Shown: in pieces, positions 23,117 through 34,565 of the stretch
How the letters are laid out: each line of letters begins with the position of its first letter
How positions within the stretch are numbered: the first letter of the stretch is position 1
Assembly: GCF_963678635.1 (NCBI RefSeq)
Contig: NC_087063.1
Location: 79,631,617 to 79,695,616 of the forward strand
Reading direction: 5' to 3'
From: Symsagittifera roscoffensis
Taxonomy: Eukaryota; Xenacoelomorpha; Acoela; Convolutidae
Length of the DNA: 64,000 bases
The notes under the pieces: model-generated
What the model was told of the DNA's origin: nothing
The model's input: the letters and a program-made list of their open reading frames with translations, nothing else
Databases searched by the model: none
Made by a program: the position numbers and the translations under genes

Positions 23117-26100
23117 CTCGACCAAAAATTGGTATGTTCTGACCGTCTCGACCAAAAATTAGTACGTTATGATCGTATCGACCAAAAATTGGTATATTTC
23201 GACTGTCTCGACCAAAATTGGTACGTTTTGATCGTATCGACCAAAAATTGGTATGCTTCGACCGTCTCGATCAAAAATGGGTTTGTTTTGATTGTATCGA
23301 TCAAAAACTGGTAAGTTTCGACCGTTTGACTAAAAACTGGCACGTTTCGATCGTCTCGAGTAAAAATTAGAATATTTCGACCGTCTTGATCAAAAATTGG
23401 TATGTTTTGATCGTATCGACCAAAAATTGGTGTGTTTCGACCGTATCGACCACAAATTGGTATGTTTCGACAGTCTTGACCGAAAACTGGCAGGTTTCGA
23501 CAGTCTTGACTGAAAACTGGCATGTTTCGACCGTCTCGAGTGTAAATTGGTATGTTTCGATCGTCTCGACCAAAATTTGGTATGTTTTGATTTTATCAAC
23601 CAAAAATTGGAATGTTTCGACCGTCTTGACCCAAAATTGATTTGTTATGATCGTATGGACCTCAAATTTGTATGTTCTGACCGTCTCGATTGAAAATTGA
23701 TATGTTATGATCGTAGCGACCAAAAATTGGTATGTTCTGACCGTCTCGGCCAAAAATTGGTATGTTTTGATTTTATCAAATAAAGTTTGGTATGTTTCGA
23801 CCTTTTCGACCAAAAATTGGTATGTTTCGATCGTCTCGACCAAAAATTGGTATGTTTTGATTTTATCAACCAAAATTTGGTATGTTTCGACAGTCTCGAC
23901 CTCAAAATGGTTTCTTTTGATCATATCGACCAGAAATTGGTATGTTTCGACCGTCTCGACCAAAAATTGGTATGTTTTGATTTTATCAACCAAAAATTGG
24001 TCTGTTTCGACCGTCTCGACCAAAAATTGGTATGTTTCGATCGTATCTAGCAAAAATTGGTATGTTTCGACAGACTTGACCAAAAACTTGCTTGTTTCGA
24101 CCGTCTCGACCAAAAATTGGTGTTTTGATTTTATCAAACAAAGTTTTGGGATGTTTCGACCGTCTCGACGCGAAACTGGTTTGTTTCGATCATTTCGACC
24201 AAAAACTGGTATGTTTTGATTTTATCAACCAAAAATTTGTAGGTTTCGACCGTCTTGACCCAAAATTGATATGTTATGATCGTATGGACCTAAAATTTGT
24301 ATGTTCTGACCGTCTCGATTGAAAAATGATATGTTATGATCGTAGCGACCAAAAACTGGTATGTTCTGACCGTCTCGGCCAAAAATTGGTATCTTTTGAT
24401 TTTATCAAATAAAGTTTGGTATGTTTCGACCTTTTCGACCGAAAATTGGTATGTTTCGATCGTCTCGACCAAAAATTGGTATGTTTTGATTTTATCAAAC
24501 AAAGATTGGTATGTTTCGACCGTCTCGACACAAAATTTGTTTGTTTCGATTGTCGCGACCAAAAATTGGTTTGTTTTGATCCTATTGACCAGAAAATGGA
24601 ATGTTTCGACCATCTAGACCCAAAATTGATGTGTTATGATCGTATCGACCCAAAACCTGTATGTTCTGACCGTCTCGACTGAAAACTGATATGTTATGAT
24701 CGTAGCGAACAAAAATTGGTATGTTCTGACCGTCTCGACCAATAATTGGTATGTTTTGATTTTATCAAACAAAGTTTTGGGATGTTTCGACCGTCTCGAC
24801 GCGAAACTGGTTTGTTTCGATCATTTCGACCAAAAACTGGTATGTTTTGATTTTATCAACCAAAAATTTGTAGGTTTCGACCGTCTCGACACAAAATTGG
24901 TGTGTTATGATCGAATCGACCTAAAACTGGTATTTTCCGACCGTCTCGACCAAAAACTGGTATGTTATTGATCGTAGCGACAACAAATTGGTATGTTTCG
25001 ACAGTCTCGACACAAAATTGGTTTGTTTCGATCGTCTCGACCAAAAATTGGTATGTTTTGATTTTATCAACCAAAAATTGGAATGTTTCGACCGTCTTGA
25101 CCCAAAATTGATATGTTATGATCGTATGGACCTAAAATTTTTATGTTCTGACCGTCTCGATTGAAAAATGATATGTTATGATCGTAGCGACCAAAAACTG
25201 GTATGTTCTGACCGTCTCGGCCAAAAATTGGTATGTTTTGATTTTATCAAACACAGCTTGCTATGTTTCGACCGTCTCGACACAAAATTGGTTTGTTTCG
25301 ATTGTCTCGACCAAAATTTGGTATGTTTTGATTTTATCAACCAAAAATTGGAATGTTTTGACCGTCTTGACCCAAAATTGATATTTTTTGATCGTATGGA
25401 CCTAAAATTTGTATGTTCTGACCGTCTCGATTGAAAATTGATATGTTATGATCGTAGCGACCTAAAATTTGTACGCTCAGACCGTCTCGACTAAAAATTG
25501 GTATGTTTTGATTTTATCAAACAAAGTTTGGTATGTTTGGACCGTCTCGACACGAAATTGGTTTGTTATGATCGTAGCGACAACAAATTGGTATGTTTCG
25601 ACAGTCTCGACACAAAATTGGTTTGTTTCGATCGTCTCGACCAAAAATTGGTATGTTTTGATTTTATCAACCAAAGTTTGGTATGTTTCGACCGTCTCGA
25701 CAAAAAATTGATTTGTTTCGATCTTCTCGACCAAAATTTGGTGTGTTTTGATTTTATCAACCAAAAATTGGAATGTTTCGACCGTCTTGACCCAAAATTG
25801 ATATGTTATGATCGTGTGGACCTAAAACTTGTATGTTCTGACCGTCTCGATTGAAAGTTGATATGTTATGATCGTAGCGACCAAAAATTGGTATGTTCTG
25901 ACCATCTCGGCCAAAAATTGGTATGTTTTGATTTTATCAAACAAAGTTTGGAATGTTTGGACCGTCTCGACACGAAATTGGTTTGTTTCGACCGTCTCGA
26001 CCAAAAATTGGTATGTTTTGATTTTATCAACGAAAAATTGGTATGTTTCGACCGTCTCGACACAAAATTGGTGTGTTATGATCGTATCGACCTAAAATTT

Positions 26101-29100
26101 GTACGTTCAGACCGTCTCGAACAAAAATTGGTGTGTTATGATCGGATCGACATAAAATTGGTTTTTTCTGACCGTCTCGTCACAAAAATGGTTTGTTTCG
26201 ATCGTCTCGACCAAAAATTGTATGTTTTGATTTTATCAACCAAAAATTGGTATGTTTCGACCGTCTCGACCAAAAATGGTATGTTTCGATCGTATCGACC
26301 AGAAATTGGTAGGTTTCGACCATATCGACCAAAAACTGGTATGTTATGATCGTATCGACCAGAAATTGGTATATTCTGACCGTCTCGACACAAAAATGGT
26401 TTGTTTCGATCGTCTCGACCGAAAATTGTATGTTTTGATTTTATCAACCAAAGTTTGGTATGTTTCGGCCGTCTCAGCACAAAATTGCTGTGTTATGATC
26501 GTATCGACCTAAAATTTGTACGCTCTGACCGTCTCGACCCAAAATTGGTGTGTTATGATCGGATCGACCTAAAACTGGTATGTTCTGAACGTCTCGACCA
26601 AAAATTGGTATGTTCTGACCGTCTGAGCACAAATATGGTTTGTTTCGATCGTCTCGACTAAAATTTGGTGTGTTTTGATTTTATCAACCAAAAATTGGAA
26701 CGTTTCGACCGTCTTGACCCAAAATTGATATGTTATGATCGTATCGACCTAAAATTTGTACGTGCAGACCGTCTCGAACAAAAATTGATGTGTTATGATC
26801 GGATCGACCTAAAATTGTTTTTTTTTCTGACCATCTCGACACAAAAATGGTTTGTTTCGATCGTATCGCCCGAAAATTGAATATTTTGATTTTATCAAAC
26901 AAAGTTTGGTATGTTTCGACCGTCTCGACACAAAATTGGTGTGTTATGATCGTATTGACCTAAAATTTGTACGCTCTGACCGTCTCGACCGAAAATTCGT
27001 ATGTTTTGATTTTATCAAACAAAAATTGGTATGTTTCGACCGTCTCGACCAAAAATGGTATGTTTCAATCGTATCGACCAGAAATTGGTAGGTTTCGAGC
27101 ATATCGACCAAAAACTGGTATGTTATGATCGTATCGACCAGAAATTGGTATGTTCTGACCGTCTCGACACAAAAATGGTTTGTTTCGATCGTTTCGACCG
27201 AAAATTGTATGTTTTGATTTTATCAACCAAAGTTTGGTATGTTTCGGCCGTCTCAGCACAAAATTGCTGTGTTATGATCGTATCGACCTAAAATTTGTAC
27301 GCTCTGACCGTCTCGACCCAAAATTGGTGTGTTATGATCGGATCGACCTAAAACTGGTATGTTCTGAACGTCTCGACCAAAAATTGGTATGTTCTGACCG
27401 TCTGAGCACAAATATGGTTTGTTTCGATCGTCTCGACTAAAATTTGGTGTGTTTTGATTTTATCAACCAAAAATTGGAACGTTTCGACCGTCTTGACCCA
27501 AAATTGATATGTTATGATCGTATCGACCTAAAATTTGTACGTGCAGACCGTCTCGAACAAAAATTGATGTGTTATGATCGGATCGACCTAAAATTGTTTT
27601 TTTTTCTGACCATCTCGACACAAAAATGGTTTGTTTCGATCGTATCGCCCGAAAATTGAATATTTTGATTTTATCAAACAAAGTTTGGTATGTTTCGACC
27701 GTCTCGACACAAAATTGGTGTGTTATGATCGTATTGACCTAAAATTTGTACGCTCTGACCGTCTCGACCGAAAATTCGTATGTTTTGATTTTATCAAACA
27801 AAAATTGGTATGTTTCGACCGTCTCGACCAAAAATGGTATGTTTCAATCGTATCGACCAGAAATTGGTAGGTTTCGACCATATCGACCAAAAACTGGTAT
27901 GTTATGATCGTATCGACCAGAAATTGGTATGTTCTGACCGTCTCGACACAAAAATGGTTTGTTTCGATCGTTTCGACCGAAAATTGTATGTTTTGATTTT
28001 ATCAACCAAAGTTTGGTATGTTTCGACTGTCTCGGCACAAAATTGGGGTGTTATGATCGGATCGACCTAAAACTGGTATGTTCTGACCGTCTTGACAAAA
28101 AATTGGTATGTTATGATTGTAGCGACAAAAAACTGGTGTGTTCTGACCGTCTCGGCCAAAAATTGGTATGTTTTGATCATATCGACCTAAAATTTGTATT
28201 TTCTGACCATCTCGACTGAAAATTGGTATGTTATGATCGTAGCGACAACAAATTGATATGTTTCGACAGTCTCGACACAAAATTGGTTTGTTTCGATCGT
28301 CTCGACCAAAAATTGGTATGTTTTGATTTTATCAACCAAAGTTTGGTATGTTTCAACCGTCTCGACACAAAATTGGTTTGTTTCGATCGTCTCGAATAAA
28401 AATTGGTATGTTTTGATTTTATCAACCAAAAATTGGTATGTTTCGACCGTCTCGACACAAAATTGGTGTGTTATAATCGTAACGACCTAAAGTTTGTACG
28501 TGCAGACCGTCTCGAACAAAAATTGATGTGTTATGATCGGATCGACCTAAAATTGTTTTTTTTTCTGACCATCTCGACACAAAAATGGTTTGTTTCGATC
28601 GTATCGCCCGAAAATTGAATATTTTGATTTTATCAACCAAAGTTTGGTATGTTTCGACCGTCTCGACACAAAATTCGTGTGTGTTATGATCGTATTGACC
28701 TAAAATTTGTACGCTCTGACCGTCTCGACCGAAAATTGGTATGTTTTGATTTTATCAAACAAAAATTGGTATGTTTCGACCGTCTCGACCAAAAATGGTA
28801 TGTTTCGATCGTATCGACCAGAAATTGGTAGGTTTCGACCAAATCGACCAAAAACTGGTATGTTATGATCGTATCGACCAGAAATTGGTATGTTCTGACC
28901 GTCTCGACACAAAAATGGTTTGTTTCGATCGTTTCGACCGAAAATTGTATGTTTTGATTTTATCAACCAAAGTTTGGTATGTTTCGACTGTCTCGGCACA
29001 AAATTGGGGTGTTATGATCGGATCGACCTAAAACTGGTATGTTCTGACCGTCTTGACAAAAAATTGGTATGTTATGATTGTAGCGACAAAAAACTGGTGT

Positions 29101-31289
29101 GTTCTGACCGTCTCGGCCAAAAATTGGTATGTTTTGATCGTATCGACCTAAAACGTGTATTTTCTGACCATCTCGACTGAAAATTGATATGTTATGATTG
29201 TAGGGACCAAAAATTGGTATGTTCTGACCGTCTCGACCAAAAATTGGTATGTTATGATCGTAGCAACAACAAATTGATATGTTTCGACAGTCTCGACACA
29301 AAATTGGTTTGTTTCGATCGTCTCGACCAAAAATTGGTATGTTTTGATTTTATCAACCAAAGTTTGGTATGTTTCAACCGTCTCGACACAAAATTGGTTT
29401 GTTTCGATCGTCTCGAATAAAAATTGGTATGTTTTGATTTTATCAACCAAAAATTGGTATGTTTCGACCGTCTCGACACAAAATTGGTGTGTTATAATCG
29501 TAACGACCCAAAATTTGTACGTTCAGACCGTCTCGACCAAAAATTCATGTGTTATGATCGGATCGATCTAAAATTGGTATTCTCTGACCGTCTCGACCAA
29601 AAATTGGTATGTTTTGATAGTATCGACAAGAAATTGCTATGTTTCGACTGTCTCGACCAAAAATTGTTATTTATTGATTTTATCAACCAAAAGTTGGTAT
29701 GTTTCGACCGTCTGGACCAAAAATTGGTATGTTTCGATCGTATAGACACAAAATTGGTTTGTTTCGATCGTCTCGACCAAAAATTGGTATGTTTTGATTT
29801 TATCAACCAAAGTTTGGTATGTTTCGACCGTCTCGACACAAAATTGGTTTGTTTCGATCGTCTCGACCGAAAATTGTATGTCTTGATTGTATCAACAAAG
29901 TTTGCTTTGTTTCGACCGTCTCGACACAAAATTGGTGTGTTATGATCGTATCGACCTAAAATTTGTACGATCTAACCGTCTCGACTAAAAATTGTTGTGT
30001 AATGATCGGATCGACCTAAAACTGGTATGTTCTGACCGACTCGACTAAAAATTGGTATGTTATGATCGTAGCGACAAAAATTGGTGGGTTCTGACCGTCT
30101 CGGCCAAAAATTGGTATGTTTTGATCGTATCGATCAGAAATTGTTACGTTTCGACCGTCTCGACCAAAAATTGGTATGTTTTGACTTTATCAACCAAAAA
30201 TTGGTATGTTTTGACCGTCTCGACCAAAAACTGGTATGTTTCGATCGTATCGACCAAAAATTGGTACGCTTCGACCATATCGACCAAAAATTGGTATGTT
30301 TCGACAGTCTTGACCAAAAACTGGCTTGTTTCGACCGTCTCGACCAAAAGTTGGTTAGTTTTGATTTTATCAAACGAAGTTTGGTATGTTTCGATCGTCT
30401 CGACACAAAATTGGTTTGTTATGATCCTATCGACCAAAAATTTTTATGTTCCGACCGTCTTGACCCAAAATTGGTGCGTTTTGACCTTCTTGACCAAAAC
30501 TGGCAAGTTTCGACCGTCTCTAGTGAAAATCGGTATCTTTCGATCCTCTCGACCAAAAACTGGTATGTTTTGATTCTATCAACCAAAGGTTGGTATGTTC
30601 CGACCGTCTCGACCAAAAATTGGCACGTTTCGATCGTCTCGACCAAAAACTGGTATGTTTTGATTTTATCAACCATAGTTTGGTATTTTTCGACCGTCTC
30701 GACCCAAAGTTGGTTTGTTTTGATCGTATCGACCAAAAACTGGTATGTTTCAACCGTCTTGACCCAAAATTGGTGTGTTTTGACCTTCTTGACCAAAAAC
30801 TGGTATGTTTTGTCCGTCACGAGTAAAAATTGGTATGTTTCGACCGTTTCGACCAAAATTGGTATGTTTTGATTGTATCGATCAAAAATTGGTATATTTC
30901 GACCGTCTCGATCAAAAATTGGTATGGGTTGATTGTATCGACCAAAAATTGGTAAGTTTCGACCGTTTGACTAAAAACTGGCATGTTTCGATCGTCTCGA
31001 GTGAAAATTAGATTGTTTCCACCGTCTCGACCAAAAGCTGGTATGTTTTGATCGTATCGACCAACAATTGGTATGTTTTGATAGTATCGACTAAAAATTG
31101 GTATGTTTTGACACTTTGACCAAAAACTGGCATGTTTTGTCCGTCACGAGTGAAAATTGCTATGTTTCGACCGTCTCGACCAAAATTGGTATGTTTTGAT
31201 CGTATCGACCAAAAATTGGTATATTTGATCATATCGACCAAAAATTGGTATGTTTTGACCGTCTCGACCAAAAATTGGTATGTTTTGAA
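23117..31289. repeat. 30-bp minisatellite, block 2 (about 270 units)
   Basis: Same unit as block 1. Higher-order repeats are visible: a 779-base multimer starts at about 26,252, 27,031 and 27,810, and the next copy follows at 28,771 (offset 961). The last part (30,050-31,289) is richer in the simple unit with CGACCAAAAATTGGTATG and has fewer of the TTGATTTTATCAA variants. No unrelated insertions were seen. Confidence 0.98.
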
Positions 31290-31738
31290 GGTTATCATTT
31301 TACGGCGGCATCAGAGAAGACGTTATTACGTCTCAGTATGTGCAATATCATTGTCGACCATTTGATACATGATGAACAGTTATCAATTGAACTTTCTATC
31401 GCGTTTCTTTTTTTTGAGACAAGAGTTATTAGACGGATTCGATTCCCATACGGATTGTATTCCGGGTAATTTTCGTAGAGTAATAATAATTTATAACAGG
31501 TGTGGCGGAAAATTAAAAACGGCCTTTTTTAGATAATTCTCCTGTAGCGCGGGATATTTTTGCAAATTGTCTTTAGAGTTTTCTCTTCTCGTCGAAAAAT
31601 CAATTAAGTCAGCTAGGAAAACGTCCACATAAAAAAAATTCGCTATCATTTTTGGATTGTTATGAACATTATGACAATTAGGACAATTGGGACAATTGGG
31701 ACTAAGTCAGCGTTTACAAGCAGTGAGCCTTTTTATGC

Positions 31739-31785
<47 letters not shown>

Positions 31786-31786
31786 A

Positions 31787-31827
<41 letters not shown>

Positions 31828-32446
31828 GTGTGTGTGTAGGACGAATAGCCAATTTTTTGAGAGAGCTTGAAAAAGAAGTTTAGGTGGTTTAATAAAGCTC
31901 AACAAATTTTTGAGAATTCGTTTCCTCGAAAATTCAAAAATTCTGGATCCGAACCTGCTGACAATTTTTTCTGTGCTCTTCTTCCTTCCGCCCAGCTGCA
32001 GTTGTTTTTTTTAATACTTTTGCTGAAAAATGTTTAACAAAACTGCTCGTATCAGCGCGAAGTCCTCAATGTTCCGACTGCCTTTTAATGTATCTGGAGC
32101 AGTAAAAACATCAAAATTTTAAATCTAATTGAGCATTAAGATTTTTTTAATCGAGATTTTTGTGATAGAGATCCCCCCACACGCCATATTTAGTACAAAG
32201 TGATAAAGTTTGCGCCTAGTAACAGCTCAATTATGGCAAAAAAACTTGCTTCAACCAATATGGAACGATATTCAAGACGGATTAAACCTCCGCTTAGGCG
32301 TTAATAGCGCGAAGTGTATCGAGGTTTAATTGTCACAAAATGGCGATCTTCAGACCTCCATAACTTTACAAAAAATGGTCAGAGGTGAAAAATCTTATTA
32401 AGTTTAAGCTCAAGACAATAATATTTTTAAAATAATATAAAAATTT
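31290..32446. other. Right flank of the minisatellite (paralogous to 36,740-37,920)
   Basis: AGAGAAGACGTTATT, TTTGATACATGATGAA, CTTTCTATCGCGTT, ACAGGTGTGGCGGAAAA and TTCTGGATCCGAACCTGCTG all recur in order at 36,766 onward. It includes a (CT)n tract at 31,739-31,821 followed by a short (TG)n. A worn end of the fold-back family (ACTGCTCGTATCAGC) lies near 32,043. No gene is supported. Confidence 0.8.
31739..31838. repeat. (CT)n/(TG)n microsatellite
   Basis: Nearly pure CT with a few TTT and TAT interruptions, then TGTGTGTGTG. The counterpart in the second block is at 37,195-37,365 with a shorter CT and a longer TG part. Confidence 0.97.
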
Positions 32447-32660
32447 GGCTTTTTTTCAACCCCCCCCCCCCCCCCCCCCCCTCAACCTCACATGAGCATC
32501 AATTTTATGGTCTAACGAGTGGTTTTACAACGTAAAATGTGAAGACCAAACAGGTTTGCCATCGCCTAATGCATGTCAATTTTCACTACAATCGGATAAC
32601 GTGAACAGTAATTTTTATTCGTAAAGTCAGCAGGCGGGGGGAGGGAAAGGAAAAATAGCC
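32447..32660. mobile_element. MITE family 2 copy, absent from the paralogous block
   Basis: The left end GGCTTTTTTTCAACC with a C-run and the right end GGAAAGGAAAAATAGCC form imperfect inverted repeats. AAAAATTT lies on both sides as a possible target duplication. The paralogous sequence near 37,915-37,935 runs straight through (TTAAAAAG then TTTTGTCAAAAATGGC), an empty site. It contains a run of about 20 C's. Confidence 0.75.
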
Positions 32661-33044
32661 AAAAAAATTTCGTCAAAAATGGCAAGTTAAAAAGTCGAAA
32701 CTTGTCTGAACAAAAAAAACATCCGGGCACAAATTTTCCGTTACTACCATTACGAAAGCCGGAACAATAACAAAGTTTATGCTGACTAATTAAACTATTT
32801 CAAACACATTTGGTTTTTATGCATAATCGTGTTAAGCCATTGGTTATACCAAAAAAGGGAAAGGCCAAGACGAGAAGGAAAATAGTCAAATCTTCAATTT
32901 TAAAACTTGCTGTTTTTGTTTTGAAGAATTGTGATTTCTGTTAAAAACTGCACGTGTGCGATACATGAATGTTGTTTCCTTTTAGTTAACTAGATCGCAA
33001 AAATGCATGAGTCTTTTCTTAGTTAAATTATTCAAGTAAAAAGC

Positions 33045-33320
33045 ATGAGTTGTTATCTCCGGAAAACTTTTTTGTTTAGCTTTTTATTCTTAAAGGTCAG
33101 CTGTGCGTATACATTTACTTATATTAACTCAACATGTGACTACACTGGTCCGGCTAGCTTTTGTGGTGTCTTCAAGTCAAGGTACAAATTCCTCAATGGA
33201 AAGTGTGTCGTAACTTACGAGTGTCCAATGCCGCCTCGATTAAACATGTATCATAGTTTTACAGAGTGTCAAAAAACATGTGAACAACCCCGAAGCAAGC
33301 TGAGTATTCAAATATTTTAA
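33045..33320 (+). CDS. Secreted Kunitz-type small protein A
   Basis: This 91-aa frame starts at the ATG at 33,045. Residues 1-21 form a signal peptide (basic start, then FLFSFLFLKVSCA). The mature part has six Cys in a Kunitz-like order: C-x8-C-x13-C-x5-C-x14-C-x3-C, with RYKFLNGKCVVTYEC matching the Y-x-F...C-x-x-F-x-Y core and NMYHSF before the last pair. BPTI spacing is C-x8-C-x15-C-x7-C-x12-C-x3-C, so two loops are shorter and one longer; the usual GGC is reduced to EC. A protease inhibitor or channel-blocking role is typical of the family, but the altered loops make inhibition uncertain. It could be a single-exon gene or the main exon of a longer one. A diverged copy is at 38,318. Confidence 0.75.
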   Translation: MSCYLRKTFLFSFLFLKVSCAYTFTYINSTCDYTGPASFCGVFKSRYKFLNGKCVVTYECPMPPRLNMYHSFTECQKTCEQPRSKLSIQIF

Positions 33321-33426
33321 ACGAAGTGAGAAACGTTGCAACAAAGATGCTAATGAAAATCAAGTTGTTCAGTTTTTGAAAGTTATCATTTTCATCAAAA
33401 AGCAAAGTAATTCTTAAAGTAATTAT

Positions 33427-33663
33427 TTGGCTCTTTTCCACTCAGCCCCCCCCCCCCCCCACATTTCATATTTTTGATTTTCCTAATCGTCTTACGCGTT
33501 ATTATGGCTGAACGCGTGATGTTACAAAGAAGGTCATGACAAGCAAATGCGTTCGCAATAAGTAGTTTGTTCACCAAGCAAAATTTAATTACTTATTATG
33601 ACAACGTTAAATTAGTTTTCTAAAATGGAAATTCAAAAGAGGGGGCGTGGAAAAGAGCCGCAA
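33427..33663. mobile_element. MITE family 1 copy beside Kunitz gene A
   Basis: The left TIR TTGGCTCTTTTCCA and right TIR TGGAAAAGAGCCGCAA flank 237 bases with a C-run just inside the left end and a G-run inside the right. The interior TTACGCGTTATTATGGCTG matches the copies at 5,747 and 38,699. The element is shared with the paralogous block, so it was present before the block duplicated. Confidence 0.85.
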
Positions 33664-33849
33664 AAATATAAGTGGCTTGTTTTCCAACAGTAGCTTTACT
33701 AATTACTCAGATCCCCCATCGCATCTCCTCCCTCCCCCTATCTCAAGTAAGTGGCTGTTTTCCAGTATCCCAGTTCCTCGTAAAATTTCAAAATAAAGCT
33801 GTTCAAAAATTGTTCACACGGCATTTTGCATGTAAGAAATGTTGTGAAA

Positions 33850-34022
33850 ATCTGTTCTGCTGTTCACGCTGACACGTTTTAATGTATTTTATAACATGAA
33901 AATCAGTTCTAAATAGTTTTAATGTTGTGACACATTAAAACGTGTCTGCTGTTCACGCTGACACTTTTTAATGTTTTTTATAACATGAAAATCAGTTCTA
34001 AATATTTTTCATATAGTAACTT
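33850..34022. repeat. Direct repeat with internal palindrome
   Basis: GTTCACGCTGACAC followed by TTTTTAATGT and ATAACATGAAAATCAGTTCT occurs at about 33,861 and 33,951. Between them GACACATTAAAACGTGTC forms the inverse of ACACGTTTTAATGT. The paralogous block has a single copy near 39,132, so the duplication is specific to block A. Confidence 0.75.
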
Positions 34023-34031
34023 TTTTAAAAA

Positions 34032-34275
34032 ATGAAAGGGGGAACTGATAAAGAGCCAAATAAGCAATTTCTTTATGTTGTAATGAAGGTGGCTGCATAT
34101 ATAGGCAAAAAATGTTTTTCAAAGCATGATTGGCACGTATCCCAAAAATGTTTTTCAAAGCCTGATTGGTACGTTGTCATTGCCAAACAAGCAATTTCTT
34201 TATGTTGTAATGAAGGTGGCTACATATATAGGCATAAAATGTTTTTCAAAGCCTGATTGGTACGTATCCCAATTT
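34032..34275. repeat. About 85-base direct repeat, two copies plus a partial
   Basis: AAGCAATTTCTTTATGTTGT to GATTGGTACGTATCCC occurs at about 34,059-34,143 and 34,190-34,269, with a partial AATGTTTTTCAAAGCCTGAT copy between. An open frame across it (74 aa) only reflects the repeat. Confidence 0.8.
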
Positions 34276-34324
34276 GTGTAACGTTAGACAATGACAACAA
34301 AAAGAAACTCTGCAGGTCATGGGA

Positions 34325-34565
34325 AAAATAGGGCTCTTTTACAGTTCCTTCTTTGATTTTTACCGAAACTGAATATATGAAAGTTTATTTAAAATTAATT
34401 TTTTTTTGTTAAAAACTGAATTAAAAAGTGTCAGTGTAACCATAAGAACAAAATTTTACAAGGAAAACAAAAGGCAGAGTGCCCTGTGAACATTTTTAGA
34501 ACAGCTTTGTTTTGTTATTTTAAGAGGGGGGATGGGTAACTGGAAAAGACCAAAAAATTGAGCCC
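34325..34565. mobile_element. Diverged MITE family 1 relative
   Basis: GGGCTCTTTTACAGTTCC at 34,330 and GGGTAACTGGAAAAGACC near 34,535 are inverted versions of each other, with a G-run before the right end, as in family 1. Identity in the interior is low. Confidence 0.5.

Noticed and set aside
18664-31289. Dozens of open frames of 60-267 aa with decapeptide repeats on both strands
   Set aside because: The 30-bp period is divisible by three, so every frame without a stop in the unit stays open. Frames overlap on both strands, have no start context, and change with each unit variant.
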